Shown: piece by piece, positions 15,681 to 26,063 of the stretch
How positions within the stretch are numbered: the first letter of the stretch is position 1
Layout: the number at the start of each line of letters is the position of its first letter
Assembly: GCA_023511835.1 (NCBI GenBank)
Contig: JAIMAT010000007.1
Location: forward strand, 1 to 57,367
DNA length: 57,367 bases
Direction: 5' to 3'
From: Bacillota bacterium
Lineage (GTDB): Bacteria; Bacillota; Sulfobacillia; JAIMAT01
Position numbers and translations under genes: made by a program
The notes under the pieces: model-generated
The model's database searches: none
What the model was told of the DNA's origin: nothing
The model's input: only the letters and a program-made list of their open reading frames with translations

Positions 15681-15743
15681 CTCGGGCCGAAGGTGCGCGC
15701 CGGGCCGCCCCCCGCCTCGACCGTTTCCTCCGCCTCCCGCCCT

Positions 15744-15965
15744 TCAGCTCCGGTGGCGGTAGGTGATCCGCCCGCGCGTCAGGTCGTAGGGCGAGAGCTC
15801 CAGCGTCACCCGGTCGCCGGGCAGGATCCGGATGAAGTGCATGCGGATCTTCCCCGAAACGTGGGCCAGCACGCGGTGGCCGTTGTCCAGCTCGACCCGG
15901 AACATGCCGTTGGGCAGCGGTTCGACCACGCGTCCCTCGACCTCGATGGCCTCCTCCTTCGGCAA
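15744..15965 (-). CDS. infA: Translation initiation factor IF-1
   Basis: A 73-residue IF-1 with the OB fold signature [40 protein letters not shown] and [15 protein letters not shown] set the start at TTG (15965) because AAAGGAGGG lies seven bases upstream, whereas the in-frame ATG at 15983 overlaps that Shine-Dalgarno sequence. IF-1 binds the 30S A site during initiation. Confidence 0.96.
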   Translation of the reverse strand: MPKEEAIEVEGRVVEPLPNGMFRVELDNGHRVLAHVSGKIRMHFIRILPGDRVTLELSPYDLTRGRITYRHRS

Positions 15966-16007
15966 ATCCGTCCCTCCTTTCATCCCCGCCTCGCCGCCGT
16001 CCCCTCC

Positions 16008-16331
16008 TCAGGTCGCCCCGGGGGGATCCGGCGCCGCCCCCTTCGGCACCGCGCCGTCGCCGAGCAGGCGGGCGACGGCCTCCCGCACGCGCCGGTTGGA
16101 CCATTCGCGGGCGCCTGGGGGGAGCTGGGCCAGCTCCTCCGCCACGCGTCCGGTGGGGGCGAGGTGGCGCGGGTTCTTCTTCTTGGGCCGGCGGACGTCC
16201 CGCACCGTCCCGTCGGCCACCCAGACCCAGCGAGTGTCGACGGCCACCACCAGGTAGGCCCTTCCGCGGTCGCGCCCCGCCCTGGAGATGACCAGCTGCC
16301 CCGGGCTGAAGCGCAGGTCGGCTCGCTCCAT
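16008..16331 (-). CDS. KOW-domain RNA-binding protein (L14e-like)
   Basis: A 107-residue basic protein. Residues 8-45 (SPGQLVISRAGRDRGRAYLVV, WVWVADGTVRDVRRPKKKNPRHL) form a KOW motif as in the small KOW proteins encoded between map and infA in many Bacillota. The C-terminal third is alanine- and proline-rich. A role in ribosome or RNA binding is inferred from family and context. The ATG start is 8 bases past the map stop. Confidence 0.85.
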   Translation of the reverse strand: MERADLRFSPGQLVISRAGRDRGRAYLVVAVDTRWVWVADGTVRDVRRPKKKNPRHLAPTGRVAEELAQLPPGAREWSNRRVREAVARLLGDGAVPKGAAPDPPGAT

Positions 16332-16339
16332 ACGCCCTC

Positions 16340-17086
16340 CTATGGCAGCGTCAGCACCTCGGGGCCGTCCGGCGTGACGGCCACCGTATGCTCGAAGTGC
16401 GCCGAGAGGCTGCCGTCCGCCGTGCGCACCGTCCACCCGTCCGGCATCGTATATACCCGATGGCCACCTGCGTTCACCATGGGCTCGATGGCGATGACCA
16501 GGCCCGCGCGGAGGCGCAGCCCCCTCCCGGCCGGACCGTAGTTGGGCACCTGCGGGTCCTCGTGCATCTCGCGCCCCACGCCGTGGCCCACGTACTCGCG
16601 CACCACCGAGTAGCCGTTGGCCTCCACATGCTCCTGGACGGCGTGCGCGATGTCGCCCAGGAAGCCGCCCTCCACGGCCCGCGCGATGCCGCGCTCCAGC
16701 GCCTCGCGCGTCACCTCGATCAGGCGGGCCGCCTCGGCGCTCACCCGCCCCACGGGGAAGGTGCGCGCGTGGTCGCCCACGTACCCCGCGTAGGTGGCGC
16801 CCACGTCGACGGAGAGGATGTCGCCCTCCTCCAGCCGTCTCGGCCCGGGGATGCCGTGGACCACCTCGTCGTTGACGGAGGTGCAGATGGCGGCCGGGTA
16901 GCCATGATAGCCGATGAAGGTGGGTATGGCGCCGTGCGAACGGATGAACTCCTCCGCCCAGGCGGCCAGCTCGCCGGTCGTCACCCCCGGGCGGATCCGC
17001 TCCTCCAGCTCTACCAGGCACTGCGCCGCGATCCGGCCCGCTTCCCGCATCAGGCGGATCTCCCGCGGCGACTTGAGGATGATCAT
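16340..17086 (-). CDS. map: Methionine aminopeptidase type I
   Basis: A 248-residue enzyme that removes the initiator methionine. Metal ligands are visible in DVGATYAGYVGDHART (two aspartates), GHGVGREMHEDP (histidine), AIEPMVN and HFEHTVAVT (glutamates). The start ATG overlaps the adk stop by four bases. Confidence 0.97.
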   Translation of the reverse strand: MIILKSPREIRLMREAGRIAAQCLVELEERIRPGVTTGELAAWAEEFIRSHGAIPTFIGYHGYPAAICTSVNDEVVHGIPGPRRLEEGDILSVDVGATYAGYVGDHARTFPVGRVSAEAARLIEVTREALERGIARAVEGGFLGDIAHAVQEHVEANGYSVVREYVGHGVGREMHEDPQVPNYGPAGRGLRLRAGLVIAIEPMVNAGGHRVYTMPDGWTVRTADGSLSAHFEHTVAVTPDGPEVLTLP

Positions 17087-17739
17087 GCCAGACCCAGAGC
17101 CTCTTTCAGGGCGGCGGTCACCTCGCCGGGCGCCCGCGAGGCGTCGATGCGCACCAGGCGCCCGCCTGCCTCGTAGAAGTCGACCAGGGGGGCGGTCTGC
17201 CGCCGGTAGACGGCCAGGCGCGCCCGCACGGTCTCCTCGCGGTCATCCTCCCGCTGGACGAGCGGCTCGCCGCAGCGGTCGCAACGGCCCTCCCGCTGGG
17301 GCGGCTGCGTATAGACATTGTAGACCGCGCCGCAGCGCGGGCAGGTCCGCCGCCCCGCCAACCTGCGCACCACCTCTTCCTCGCCGATGACGAACTCCAC
17401 CGCCCGCTCCAGCGGGCGCCCCGCCGCCGCCAGGATCCGGTCCAGCGCCTCGGCCTGGGCCACCGTGCGCGGGAAGCCGTCCAGGATGAAGCCCTCGCGG
17501 CAGTCGTCCGCGCGCAGGCGCTCCTCCACGATCCCGATGGTCACCTCGTCGGGGACCAGCTGGCCGGCCTCCATGTAGCGCTGCGCCTCCCGGCCCAGCG
17601 GCGTCTGGTCGCGCACGGCCGCCCGGAACATGTCGCCCGTGCTGATCTGCGGGATACCCAGCTCCCGGGCGAGGATGGCCGCCTGGGTACCCTTGCCCGC
17701 GCCGGGCGGGCCGAGGAAGACCAGCTGCACCGATCCCAC
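17083..17739 (-). CDS. adk: Adenylate kinase
   Basis: A 218-residue long-form adenylate kinase (AMP + ATP to 2 ADP). P-loop GPPGAGKGTQA at residues about 10-20, QISTGDMFRAAV, GFPRTVAQAE, and a zinc-type lid with CPRC and CDRC pairs. The zinc lid is typical of Gram-positive and thermophilic enzymes. It lies between secY and map, the usual spc-operon order. Confidence 0.97.
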   Translation of the reverse strand: MGSVQLVFLGPPGAGKGTQAAILARELGIPQISTGDMFRAAVRDQTPLGREAQRYMEAGQLVPDEVTIGIVEERLRADDCREGFILDGFPRTVAQAEALDRILAAAGRPLERAVEFVIGEEEVVRRLAGRRTCPRCGAVYNVYTQPPQREGRCDRCGEPLVQREDDREETVRARLAVYRRQTAPLVDFYEAGGRLVRIDASRAPGEVTAALKEALGLA

Positions 17740-17743
17740 ACTC

Positions 17744-19000
17744 CTAGCGCAGGAAGCCTTCGTAGTGGCGCATCAGCATCTGGGACTCGATCTGCTTCAT
17801 GCTCTCCAGAGCGACGCCCACCACGATGAGAAGGGCCGTCCCGCCGAAATTCAGGTTCGGAATGCCCACCAGCCGCCCGAAGAAGAAGGGCAGCACCGCC
17901 ACCAGCGCCAGGAAGATGGCGCCCGCGAAGGTCACCCGGTTCAGGATCCGGGTCAGATAGTCGGTTGTGGGGCGGCCGGGCCGGATGCCCGGGATGAAGC
18001 CGCCGTACTTCCGGATGTTGTCGGCCACGTCCACCGGATTGAAGACGATCACCGTGTAGAAGAAGGTGAAGCCGATGATCAGGAGGGCGTAGAGCACCGG
18101 GTAGATGCCGCCCATCAGCCAGTTGTTGACGGCGGTGAAGACCGGGAAGAAGGTGGCCAGCGTCGCCGGCAAAGAGAGCACCGCGGCGGCGAAGATCACC
18201 GGGATGACGCCCGCCTGGTTGACGCGCAGCGGGATGTGGGTGGCCTGGCCGCCGTACATCCGCCGGCCCACCACCCGCTTGGCGTACTGGACCGGGATGC
18301 GCCGCGCCGCCTGCTGGACGACGACCACCAGCGCGATGACCGCCAGCCCGAGGACGACCATCACGATCACGTTGAAGATGTTGGCCACGCCGCCGTGCAG
18401 ATACTGGTAGACGGTGTTCACCCCTCCCGGCAGGCGGGAGAGGATCCCGGCGAAGATGAGCAACGAGATGCCGTTGCCGATGCCCCTGTCCGTGATCAGC
18501 TCCCCCAGCCACATCAGGAAGAGGGTCCCGGCGGTCAGCCCGATCACCGCCACCGCGGCGCTGGCGAAGCCGGGGCGGAGGAAGGCTCCCTCGCGGCTGA
18601 GGAGCACCGCCGTGCCCGTGGCCTGCACCAGCCCCAGGATGGCCGTCCCGTAGCGCGTCCACTGCGCGATCTTGCGCTGGCCCTCGGCCCCCTCCTTCGC
18701 CCACTCCTCCAGCCTCGGGATGACCAGCGTGAGCAGCTGGAGGATGATCGACGCGTTGATGTACGGGATGATGGACATGGCGAAGATCGAGAGGTTGCGC
18801 AGCGCGCCGCCCGAGACCACGTCCAGAAAGCCGAAGAGCGTTCCCGACGTCAGCAGCTGCTCGATCTTGGTCGGGTCGATGCCGGGGATGGGGATGTGCG
18901 CCCCCAGCCGGAAGACGACCAGCATGGCGGCCGTAAAGAGGATGCGCCGCCGCAGGTCGGCCAGGCGGAAAGACTGGCGCAGCGTCTGGGCGATGGACAC
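17744..19000 (-). CDS. secY: Preprotein translocase subunit SecY
   Basis: A 418-residue protein with ten membrane helices, the central channel of the Sec translocon. Signatures include GAHIPIPGIDPTKI in the first loop, MSIIPYINASIILQLLT and GIGNGISLLIFAGI. The GTG start directly follows the rplO stop with GAGGTGATC as ribosome-binding site. secE, its partner, is at 43476. Confidence 0.98.
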   Translation of the reverse strand: MSIAQTLRQSFRLADLRRRILFTAAMLVVFRLGAHIPIPGIDPTKIEQLLTSGTLFGFLDVVSGGALRNLSIFAMSIIPYINASIILQLLTLVIPRLEEWAKEGAEGQRKIAQWTRYGTAILGLVQATGTAVLLSREGAFLRPGFASAAVAVIGLTAGTLFLMWLGELITDRGIGNGISLLIFAGILSRLPGGVNTVYQYLHGGVANIFNVIVMVVLGLAVIALVVVVQQAARRIPVQYAKRVVGRRMYGGQATHIPLRVNQAGVIPVIFAAAVLSLPATLATFFPVFTAVNNWLMGGIYPVLYALLIIGFTFFYTVIVFNPVDVADNIRKYGGFIPGIRPGRPTTDYLTRILNRVTFAGAIFLALVAVLPFFFGRLVGIPNLNFGGTALLIVVGVALESMKQIESQMLMRHYEGFLR

Positions 19001-19444
19001 CTAGATCACCTCAGCCTTGCCGCCGGCCGCCTCGATCTTGGCCCGCGCGGTCTGGCTGAAGGCGTGGGCACGGACGGTGAGCGCCTGCTCCAGCTCGCCG
19101 TCCCCCAGGATCTTCACCCCGTCCAGGAGCTTGCGGACCAGGCGGCGCTGGCGCAGCAGCTCCGGCGTCACCTCGCTGCCCGCCTCGAAGACGTTGAGGG
19201 CGCCCACGTTGACGGTCGCATACTCCTTCCGGAAGCGGGCGTTGTTGAAACCGCGCCGTGGCAGCCGCCGCTGCAGCGGCATCTGGCCGCCCTCGAAGCC
19301 GGCGCCCTTGGCGCCTCCCGTCCGGGCCTTCTGCCCCTTGGTCCCCCGCGTCGACGTCTTGCCATGTCCCGAGCCGGGGCCGCGACCCACGCGCTTGGGC
19401 GGCTTCCTCTTCTGGCCCGGGTGGAGTTCGTGGATTCCCGCCAT
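19001..19444 (-). CDS. rplO: 50S ribosomal protein L15
   Basis: A 147-residue L15, [22 protein letters not shown] at the N-terminus, then [16 protein letters not shown] and [17 protein letters not shown]. The start at 19444 follows GGGAGGTGAA. Its upstream neighbour is rpsE, with only 27 bases between and no rpmD (L30). Confidence 0.98.
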   Translation of the reverse strand: MAGIHELHPGQKRKPPKRVGRGPGSGHGKTSTRGTKGQKARTGGAKGAGFEGGQMPLQRRLPRRGFNNARFRKEYATVNVGALNVFEAGSEVTPELLRQRRLVRKLLDGVKILGDGELEQALTVRAHAFSQTARAKIEAAGGKAEVI

Positions 19445-19471
19445 GGGTTCACCTCCCTGGGCCATCCGGCC

Positions 19472-19978
19472 TCAGCCGGCGGCCCGCTCCGCGTTCCGCT
19501 CGCGCAGCCGCCCGACTTCCTGCGGATCCTTCAGCTGGCGGAGCGCGTCGATGGTGGCCAGCACCACGTTGTTGGGATTGGAGGAGCCCAGCGACTTGGT
19601 GAGCACGTCGCTCACGCCGGCCAGCTCCATGATCGCCCGGGTCGCCCCCCCGGCGATGATCCCGGTGCCGGGCGCCGCCGGGCGGATCAGCACCTTGCCC
19701 GCCCCGAAGTGTCCCAGCGCCTCGTGCGTGATGGTGGTCCCGCGGCGCGGCACCTGGAAGAGGTTCTTCTTGGCCGCCTGAATGCCCTTACGGATCGCCT
19801 CGGGGATCTCGGCCGCCTTCCCGGTGCCTGCCCCCACGCGGCCGTTCCGGTCGCCCACGACGACGAGGGCGGTGAAGTGGAAGCGCCGGCCGCCCTTCAC
19901 CACCTTGGCCACCCGGTTGATGCGCACCACCCGTTCCTCGAGCTCCGCGCCTTCCGCGTTCCCCTCGGAGCGCGCCAT
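19472..19978 (-). CDS. rpsE: 30S ribosomal protein S5
   Basis: A 168-residue S5 with [37 protein letters not shown] and [22 protein letters not shown]5 contributes to decoding fidelity and the mRNA entry channel. It is full length and follows rplR by 26 bases. Confidence 0.98.
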   Translation of the reverse strand: MARSEGNAEGAELEERVVRINRVAKVVKGGRRFHFTALVVVGDRNGRVGAGTGKAAEIPEAIRKGIQAAKKNLFQVPRRGTTITHEALGHFGAGKVLIRPAAPGTGIIAGGATRAIMELAGVSDVLTKSLGSSNPNNVVLATIDALRQLKDPQEVGRLRERNAERAAG

Positions 19979-20004
19979 CCGCCCACCTCCCTGCCTTTCC
20001 GGTT

Positions 20005-20367
20005 TCAGAATTCGAGGCCGCCCGCCCGGGCGCCCTCGGCCAGCGCCTTGACCCGCCCGTGGTAGAGGTAGCCGCCGCGGTCGAAGCTGACCTTGCGGAT
20101 GCCGGCCGCCAGCGCTCGCCGGGCCACCAGCTCGCCCACGCGCTGCGCCGCCTCCACCGTGGCGCCGTTCTTCAGCTGACCGCGCAGCTCCGGGTCGATG
20201 CTGGAGGCGGCGACCAGCGTGTGGCCCGCGCGGTCGTCGATGACCTGCGCGTAGATGTGCTTGGAGCTGCGGAAGACGTTGAGCCGCGGCCGCTCCGGCG
20301 TGCCGAAGACCTTCTTGCGCACGCGCAGGTGCCTGCGGCGGCGCGCCTCGCGCCGATCCGACGCCAT
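20005..20367 (-). CDS. rplR: 50S ribosomal protein L18
   Basis: A 120-residue L18, the 5S rRNA-binding protein, with [20 protein letters not shown] and [20 protein letters not shown]. It lies between rplF and rpsE in spc-operon order. Confidence 0.98.
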   Translation of the reverse strand: MASDRREARRRRHLRVRKKVFGTPERPRLNVFRSSKHIYAQVIDDRAGHTLVAASSIDPELRGQLKNGATVEAAQRVGELVARRALAAGIRKVSFDRGGYLYHGRVKALAEGARAGGLEF

Positions 20368-20387
20368 CCCGATCCCCCCTGCCCGCC

Positions 20388-20924
20388 TTACTTGCCCGTC
20401 TTGCCGGCCTTCCGCCGGATCCGCTCGCCGGCGTAGTGGATGCCCTTGCCCAGATAGGGTTCGGGCTTCCGCACGGCGCGGATGTCGGCCGCCACCTGGC
20501 CGACCTTCTGCTTGTCGGCGCCGCGCACGACGATGGTGGTCGGGTTGGGCGCCTCGATGGTTACGCCCTCGGGCGGATCGATCTCGACGGGGTGCGAGTA
20601 GCCCACGGCGAGCACCAGCCGCCGGCCCTGGACCGAGGCGCGGTAGCCGGTGCCGGTGATCTCCAGCGTCCGCTCGAAGCCCTGCGAGACGCCCTGAACC
20701 ATGTTGGCGATGAGCGTCCGCGTCAGGCCGTGGAGCGCCTTGCTCCGCCGCTCGTCGTCGGGCCGCCGGACGACCACCTGGCCGTCCTCCACGCTGGCCG
20801 TCAGGGCGCCGGGCAGCTCCTGCTCCAGCTCGCCGCGCGGTCCGCGGACGACCACCTTCCGCCCCTCGACCGTCACCTGCACGCCGGCAGGGATCGGGAT
20901 GGGCTGCTTTCCTACACGGGACAC
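20388..20924 (-). CDS. rplF: 50S ribosomal protein L6
   Basis: A 178-residue L6 starting at a GTG ([16 protein letters not shown]) with GGGGGGAA upstream. The C-terminal signature [21 protein letters not shown] is present. A longer upstream reading frame was rejected because the conserved N-terminus begins here and 178 residues is the family length. Confidence 0.97.
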   Translation of the reverse strand: MSRVGKQPIPIPAGVQVTVEGRKVVVRGPRGELEQELPGALTASVEDGQVVVRRPDDERRSKALHGLTRTLIANMVQGVSQGFERTLEITGTGYRASVQGRRLVLAVGYSHPVEIDPPEGVTIEAPNPTTIVVRGADKQKVGQVAADIRAVRKPEPYLGKGIHYAGERIRRKAGKTGK

Positions 20925-20935
20925 CCTGTTCCCCC

Positions 20936-21328
20936 CTACCAGACGTAGCAGAGGACCTCGCCGCCGATGCCCAGGCGGCGCGCCTCCCGGTCCGTCATGA
21001 TCCCCTGCGACGTGGAGATGATGGCGACACCGAGCCCGCCCAGGACGCGCGGCAGCTGGTCGTGGCTGGCGTAGACCCGCAGGCCCGGCCGCGAGATGCG
21101 CCGCAGGCCGGTGATCACCCGCCGCCGCCCCGGTCCGTAGCGGAGGAAGACCCGCAGGGTCTTGTTCTTGCCCTCCTCCAGCCACTGGTAGTCCTGGATG
21201 AAGCCGTTCCGCTTCAGGATCTCCGCGATCGCCCGCTTCATCTTGGAGCCGGGGATGTCGACCCGGTCCCGGTAGACGGTGTTGGCGTTACGGATGCGCG
21301 TCAGCATGTCCGCGATGGGATCCGTCAT
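20936..21328 (-). CDS. rpsH: 30S ribosomal protein S8
   Basis: A 130-residue S8 starting [16 protein letters not shown] and ending [19 protein letters not shown], with the [10 protein letters not shown] rRNA-binding motif. The ATG at 21328 begins the conserved sequence. In E. coli S8 represses the spc operon; I did not identify the target here. Confidence 0.98.
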   Translation of the reverse strand: MTDPIADMLTRIRNANTVYRDRVDIPGSKMKRAIAEILKRNGFIQDYQWLEEGKNKTLRVFLRYGPGRRRVITGLRRISRPGLRVYASHDQLPRVLGGLGVAIISTSQGIMTDREARRLGIGGEVLCYVW

Positions 21329-21363
21329 GCTCAAGGGACGCTTCCCCCCTCTCCCCGCCTGCC

Positions 21364-21549
21364 TCACCAGCTCGCCTTGCGAATCCCGGGGATCTCACCG
21401 CGGTGGGCGAGCTCGCGGAAGCAGAGGCGGCAGAGGCCGAACTTGCCGATATAGCCGCGCGGCCGCCCGCAGCGGGCGCAGCGGTTGCGCCCGCGCACCG
21501 GAAACTTCGGCTTCCGCTTCGCTTTCTCGATCATGGCCTTCCTGGCCAT
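21364..21549 (-). CDS. rpsZ: 30S ribosomal protein S14, zinc-binding type Z
   Basis: A 61-residue short S14 with C24-x2-C27 ([12 protein letters not shown]) and C40-x2-C43 (LCRLCFREL), the zinc-dependent form. It ends [11 protein letters not shown], as in Bacillota and thermophiles. Confidence 0.98.
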   Translation of the reverse strand: MARKAMIEKAKRKPKFPVRGRNRCARCGRPRGYIGKFGLCRLCFRELAHRGEIPGIRKASW

Positions 21550-21572
21550 CGCTCCACCTCCGGATCGCGCTT

Positions 21573-22115
21573 CTAGGCGGCACGGAAGGGGACGCCCAGC
21601 TCCTCGAGGAGGGCCTTGGCCTCCTCGTCGGTGCGCGCGGTCGTCACCAGGGTGATGTCCATGCCGCGGATCTGGTCGATCTTGTCATACTCGATCTCCG
21701 GGAAGACCAACTGCTCCCGGAGACCGAGCGAATAGTTGCCGCGTCCGTCGAAGGCGTCGGGCGAGACCCCGTGGAAGTCGCGCACGCGAGGCAGGACGAC
21801 GCTGACCAGTTTCTCCAGAAAATCGTACATCCGCTCGCCGCGCAGCGTCACCTTGGCGCCGATGCTCATGCCCGTGCGCACCTTGAAGGCCGCCACCGAC
21901 TTCCGTGCCTTGGTGACCAGCGGCTTCTGTCCGGTGATGGCGGCCAGGTCACGGACTGCGCCGTCCAGCAGCTTGGGGTCGCGTGTGGCCGCACCGACGC
22001 CCATGTTGACGACGATCTTCTCGAGGCGCGGGACCTCCATGATGTTCCGGTAGCCGAAGCGCCGCTGAAGCCCCGGCCGGATCTCTTTCAGATAGCGCTC
22101 GCGGAGCGAATTCAC
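21573..22115 (-). CDS. rplE: 50S ribosomal protein L5
   Basis: A 180-residue L5 with [29 protein letters not shown] and [20 protein letters not shown]. It binds 5S rRNA and contacts the P-site tRNA. The GTG start follows GGGGAGGTGG by about ten bases. Confidence 0.98.
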   Translation of the reverse strand: MNSLRERYLKEIRPGLQRRFGYRNIMEVPRLEKIVVNMGVGAATRDPKLLDGAVRDLAAITGQKPLVTKARKSVAAFKVRTGMSIGAKVTLRGERMYDFLEKLVSVVLPRVRDFHGVSPDAFDGRGNYSLGLREQLVFPEIEYDKIDQIRGMDITLVTTARTDEEAKALLEELGVPFRAA

Positions 22116-22146
22116 GGCCTCTTTTCCACCTCCCCAGGCCGCCGCC

Positions 22147-22500
22147 TCACCGGTCGACGACCTCTCCGCACCGCTTGCAGACCCGGACCTTGCGCCCGTC
22201 GTCCAGGAGCCGGTGGCCGACCCGGGTCGGGCGGTCGCAGTTGGGGCAGACGACCATGGCGTTGGAGGCGTCGATCGGGTTCTCCTGTTCGATGATGCCG
22301 CCCTGCATCACCTGGGGTGTCGGCTTCCGGTGCTTCTTGGCGATGTTGACACCCTCCACCACCACCCGGTGCGCGGCGGGGAGGACGCGGAGCACCTTGC
22401 CGCGCCGCCCGGCGTCCTTGCCCGAGAGGATCTGGACCGTGTCGCCCTTCCTCAGGTGCACCTTCGGCTTCACCGCTCTTTCCTTCCCACCGGCCGGCAT
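22147..22500 (-). CDS. rplX: 50S ribosomal protein L24
   Basis: A 117-residue L24 with the KOW motif [20 protein letters not shown], and a C-terminal CPNC...CKRC zinc ribbon. The ATG at 22500 was chosen because GGAGGTCTTGTGAG leads into it; a GTG nine codons later would give the more usual N-terminus but has a weaker ribosome site. Assembly initiator of the large subunit. Confidence 0.96.
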   Translation of the reverse strand: MPAGGKERAVKPKVHLRKGDTVQILSGKDAGRRGKVLRVLPAAHRVVVEGVNIAKKHRKPTPQVMQGGIIEQENPIDASNAMVVCPNCDRPTRVGHRLLDDGRKVRVCKRCGEVVDR

Positions 22501-22501
22501 C

Positions 22502-22870
22502 TCACAAGACCTCCGGGGCGAGGCTGATGATGCGCATGAACTCCCTCTCGCGCAGCTCCCGGGCCACGGGGCCGAAGATGCGCGTACCTCGCGGCTCGCG
22601 CGCGTCGCGCAGGATGACGGCGGCGTTGTCGTCGAAGCGGATGTACGAGCCGTCCTCGCGCCGCACCGGTCGCCGCGTCCGCACCACCACCGCGCGCACC
22701 ACGTCGCCCTTTTTCACCATGCCGTTGGGCGCCGCCGCCTTGACGCTGCAGACGACGGTGTCACCCACGTGCGCATAGCGCCGGTTCGGCCCCCCCAGCA
22801 CGCGGATCACCTGCAGCTCCTTGGCGCCGGTGTTGTCCGCCACGCGGAGGCGCGTCAGCGTGCGGATCAC
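22502..22870 (-). CDS. rplN: 50S ribosomal protein L14
   Basis: A 122-residue L14 with [42 protein letters not shown] and [15 protein letters not shown]. Its start overlaps the rpsQ stop by four bases. Confidence 0.98.
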   Translation of the reverse strand: MIRTLTRLRVADNTGAKELQVIRVLGGPNRRYAHVGDTVVCSVKAAAPNGMVKKGDVVRAVVVRTRRPVRREDGSYIRFDDNAAVILRDAREPRGTRIFGPVARELREREFMRIISLAPEVL

Positions 22871-23145
22871 GACTGCGCCTCCTCCTTCCTGGAGAGGATC
22901 TCGACCACCCGCCAGCGCTTCTCCTTGGAGAGCGGCCGCGTCTCCATCAGGCGCACCCGGTCGCCCACGCGACAGCGGTTCTCCTCGTCATGGGCCTTGA
23001 AGCGCCGCGTGCGGCGGACGGTCTTGCCGTAGACGGGGTCGGCGACCATGCGCTCCACCGCCACCACGACGGTCTTGTCCATCTTGTCGCTGACCACGCG
23101 GCCGACCATCACCTTGCGCCGCTTCCGTGCCGTACCCTCTTCCAC
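22867..23145 (-). CDS. rpsQ: 30S ribosomal protein S17
   Basis: A 92-residue S17, OB-fold, with [21 protein letters not shown] and [28 protein letters not shown] motifs. The GTG start follows a GGGGGG run. Slightly long because of a charged eight-residue N-terminal extension. Confidence 0.97.
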   Translation of the reverse strand: MEEGTARKRRKVMVGRVVSDKMDKTVVVAVERMVADPVYGKTVRRTRRFKAHDEENRCRVGDRVRLMETRPLSKEKRWRVVEILSRKEEAQS

Positions 23146-23157
23146 ACCCGTCCCCCC

Positions 23158-23364
23158 CTAGGCCCCGCGTTCGCGGGCCAGTTCCCGCTGGCGCAGCACC
23201 GTCTTGACGCGAGCGATGTCGCGCCGGACCTGGCGGAGACGCATCGGGTTCTCCAGCTGGCCCGTGGCGTGCTGGAAGTGGAGGTTAAACAGTTCCGATT
23301 TCAGGTCGCGGATCTGCTTCTCCAGCTCGGCGTCGCTCAGCTCGGCCAGTTCCCTAGCCTTCAC
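23158..23364 (-). CDS. rpmC: 50S ribosomal protein L29
   Basis: A 68-residue L29 with [20 protein letters not shown] and [18 protein letters not shown], two helices near the exit tunnel. The GTG at 23364 was preferred because GGAGG lies eight bases before it; a TTG at 23379 is also in frame. It overlaps the end of rplP by 11 bases. Confidence 0.97.
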   Translation of the reverse strand: MKARELAELSDAELEKQIRDLKSELFNLHFQHATGQLENPMRLRQVRRDIARVKTVLRQRELARERGA

Positions 23365-23788
23365 CCGCTCCACCTCCAACCTCGCTGCGCCTGACGAAGC
23401 GGGTCTTGATGGGCAGCTTGTGGGAGGCCAGCCGCAGCGCCTCCTGCGCCACCGCCTCCGGGACGCCGGCCAGCTCGAAGAGCACCCGGCCCGGATGGAC
23501 GACAGCCACCCAGTACTCGGGGTTGCCCTTGCCGCTGCCCATGCGCGTCTCGGCGGGCTTCTTGGTGTACGGCTTGTCGGGGAAGATCTTGATCCAGACG
23601 CGCCCGCCGCGCCGGATGTAGCGCGTGATGGCCACGCGGGCGGCCTCGATCTGCCGGTCGGAGATCCAGGCCGGCTCCAGCGCCTGCAGGCCGTACTCGC
23701 CGTACTGGACCTCCGAGCCCCGGCTGGCGAGCCCCTTCATCCGTCCCCGGTGCTGCTTGCGATGCTTGACACGCTTGGGCATCAGCAT
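23354..23788 (-). CDS. rplP: 50S ribosomal protein L16
   Basis: A 144-residue L16 with [19 protein letters not shown], the [30 protein letters not shown] block and the AHKLP-type [10 protein letters not shown] end. Full length; sits at the A-site finger base. Confidence 0.98.
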   Translation of the reverse strand: MLMPKRVKHRKQHRGRMKGLASRGSEVQYGEYGLQALEPAWISDRQIEAARVAITRYIRRGGRVWIKIFPDKPYTKKPAETRMGSGKGNPEYWVAVVHPGRVLFELAGVPEAVAQEALRLASHKLPIKTRFVRRSEVGGGAGEG

Positions 23789-23791
23789 GGC

Positions 23792-24475
23792 TCACGACCC
23801 CCCCGCGGCCGCCCGCTGGGAGCCGCCCCGCTCGCCCGTCCCCGCATGCAGCGGCGCCGCCTGCCCGCGGTTGATCCAGACCTTGACGCCGATCTGGCCG
23901 TAGGTGGTGAAGGCCTCCGCGAAACCGTAGTCGACGTCGACGCGCAGGGTGTGCAGGGGCACCGAGCCCTCGGCCGTCCACTCCGTGCGGGACATCTCCG
24001 AGCCGCCCAGGCGGCCCGAGACCATCACCTTGACGCCCTTCGCCCCGGCGCGCATCGCCCTCTGGGCCGCCTGCTTGATGGCGCGGCGGAAGGAGACGCG
24101 CCGCTCCAGCTGGGTGGCCACGCTCTCGGCCAGGAGCTGCGCCTCCAGCTCGGGGTTCTTCACCTCGGCGATGTTGATGGAGACCTGCTTGCGGGTCATC
24201 CGCTCCAGCTCGCCGCGCAGCTGCTCGATGCCCGAGCCGCCCCGGCCGATGACCATGCCGGGCTTGGCCGCGTGGATGACGATCTTGATGCGGCTGGCCG
24301 CCCGCTCGATCTCCACCCGCGAGATGCCCGCGTCGTACAGCTTCTTCTTGATGTAGCGGCGGATCGCGATGTCCTCCTGAAGGAGGCTGGCGAAGTCGCG
24401 CCGCGCGTACCAGCGGGACTCCCAGTCCCGGATGATGCCGATGCGCAGACCCTTCGGGTGAACCTTCTGTCCCAT
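23792..24475 (-). CDS. rpsC: 30S ribosomal protein S3
   Basis: A 227-residue S3 with [20 protein letters not shown], a KH domain ([12 protein letters not shown]) and the C-terminal [13 protein letters not shown]. It shapes the mRNA entry tunnel. Three bases separate it from rplP. Confidence 0.98.
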   Translation of the reverse strand: MGQKVHPKGLRIGIIRDWESRWYARRDFASLLQEDIAIRRYIKKKLYDAGISRVEIERAASRIKIVIHAAKPGMVIGRGGSGIEQLRGELERMTRKQVSINIAEVKNPELEAQLLAESVATQLERRVSFRRAIKQAAQRAMRAGAKGVKVMVSGRLGGSEMSRTEWTAEGSVPLHTLRVDVDYGFAEAFTTYGQIGVKVWINRGQAAPLHAGTGERGGSQRAAAGGS

Positions 24476-24479
24476 CCGC

Positions 24480-24860
24480 TCACGCCTCCCCTCGTTCGCG
24501 CAGCACCACCGTGATGTGGCTCGTGCGCTTGAGGATGGGGAAGGCCTGGCCGCGCGCCCGCGGATGGATGCGCTTCATCATCGGGCCGCCGTCCACGTAG
24601 GCCCGGTAGATGTAGAGGCGCTCCTCGTCCATCTCGTGGTTGTGCGCGGCGTTGGCCGCGGCCGAACGGATCACCTTGTCGACGATCTTGGACGCCCGCT
24701 TCGGCACGAAGCGCAGCATGGTCCGCGCCTCCCGCACCGACTTGCCGCGCACCAGATCGATCACGATCCTCGCCTTGCGCGGGGCGATGCGGACGTAGCG
24801 TGCCACCGCCCGCGCCTCGCGCACCGGCTCTTCCGTCGACCGCTCGCCGGCCGATGCCAT
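24480..24860 (-). CDS. rplV: 50S ribosomal protein L22
   Basis: A 126-residue L22 with [21 protein letters not shown] and the tunnel-lining loop [18 protein letters not shown]. The ATG at 24860 follows AAGGAGGGGACGGT, which settles the start. Confidence 0.97.
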   Translation of the reverse strand: MASAGERSTEEPVREARAVARYVRIAPRKARIVIDLVRGKSVREARTMLRFVPKRASKIVDKVIRSAAANAAHNHEMDEERLYIYRAYVDGGPMMKRIHPRARGQAFPILKRTSHITVVLRERGEA

Positions 24861-24883
24861 ACCGTCCCCTCCTTGCCCCGCTC

Positions 24884-25168
24884 TCACTTGAGGGCGATGG
24901 ACCGCTCCGTCGGATGGCCGTGCCCGCGGTACGTCCGCGTGGGGGCGAACTCGCCCAGGCGGTGTCCCACCATCTCCTCGGTCACGTAGACGGGGACATG
25001 CTTCCTGCCGTCATGGACCGCGATGGTCAGGCCGACCATCTCCGGCACGATGGTCGAGGCGCGCGACCAAGTCCGGATCACGCGGCGCTCGCCGCTGCGG
25101 CGCACCGCCTCCACCTTCTCCATCAGTTTCGGGTCGACGAACGGACCCTTCTTCAGCGAACGACCCAA
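24884..25168 (-). CDS. rpsS: 30S ribosomal protein S19
   Basis: A 94-residue S19 with [30 protein letters not shown] and [22 protein letters not shown]. The TTG at 25168 gives the canonical N-terminus and has GAGGTG nine bases upstream; an in-frame GTG four codons earlier overlaps that Shine-Dalgarno sequence. Confidence 0.96.
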   Translation of the reverse strand: MGRSLKKGPFVDPKLMEKVEAVRRSGERRVIRTWSRASTIVPEMVGLTIAVHDGRKHVPVYVTEEMVGHRLGEFAPTRTYRGHGHPTERSIALK

Positions 25169-25199
25169 GGCGCAGACCACCTCTCCCCCGGCCGCCGCC

Positions 25200-26033
25200 T
25201 CAGGCCTTGCGGCGCCGGACGATCAGCCGGTCGGACTTCTTGCCCCGCTTGCGCGTCTTGTGTCCGAGGGCGGGCTTGCCCCAGGGGGTCACCGGATGCT
25301 TCCGGCCGATGGGGGCCCTTCCCTCGCCGCCGCCGTGCGGGTGGTCGACCGGGTTCATCACCGAACCGCGCACCTCCGGCCGCCTTCCCAGCCAGCGCGC
25401 CCGGCCGGCCTTGCCGATGCGGACGTTCTCGTGATCGACGTTGCCCACCTGGCCCACGGTGGCGCGGCACTCCTGGAGCACCATGCGCATCTCGCCCGAA
25501 GGAAGCCGCAGCGTGGCGTACTTCCCCTCCTTGGCGACGACCTGCGCTACCGTGCCCGCCGCTCGCACCATCTGCCCGCCGCGCCCCGGGTAGAGCTCCA
25601 CGTTGTGGACCAGTGTCCCGGTCGGGATGCGGCGGAGAGGCAGCGTGTTGCCCGGGCGGATGTCCACGTCCTCGCCGGAGAGGAGGGTGTCGCCCACCCG
25701 GACGCCCTCCGGCGCCAGGATGTACGCCTTCTCGCCGTCCGCGTACTGGAGGCGGGCGATGTGCGCGGTCCGGTTCGGGTCGTATTCGATGGCCACCACC
25801 CGCGCCGGCACGCCGTCCTTGCGGCGGCGGAAGTCCACCAGCCGGTAGCGCCGCTTGTGGCCACCCCCGCGGTGGCGGACCGTGATGCGGCCCTGGTTGT
25901 TCCGCCCGGCGCGCTTGCGGATTCCCCGCACCAGCGACTTCTCGGGCTCCTCGGCCGTCAGCGCCGCCTTGTAGTCCAGGACGGACATATTCCGCCGCCC
26001 GGGCGAGGTGGGCTTCAGCTTTCTAACACCCAT
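25200..26033 (-). CDS. rplB: 50S ribosomal protein L2
   Basis: A 277-residue L2 with [11 protein letters not shown] at the N-terminus, [22 protein letters not shown], and the peptidyl-transferase region [19 protein letters not shown] containing the essential histidine. Full length. Confidence 0.98.
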   Translation of the reverse strand: MGVRKLKPTSPGRRNMSVLDYKAALTAEEPEKSLVRGIRKRAGRNNQGRITVRHRGGGHKRRYRLVDFRRRKDGVPARVVAIEYDPNRTAHIARLQYADGEKAYILAPEGVRVGDTLLSGEDVDIRPGNTLPLRRIPTGTLVHNVELYPGRGGQMVRAAGTVAQVVAKEGKYATLRLPSGEMRMVLQECRATVGQVGNVDHENVRIGKAGRARWLGRRPEVRGSVMNPVDHPHGGGEGRAPIGRKHPVTPWGKPALGHKTRKRGKKSDRLIVRRRKA

Positions 26034-26063
26034 GCCCCATCCTCCTCCGACCGCTCTCCGGGC

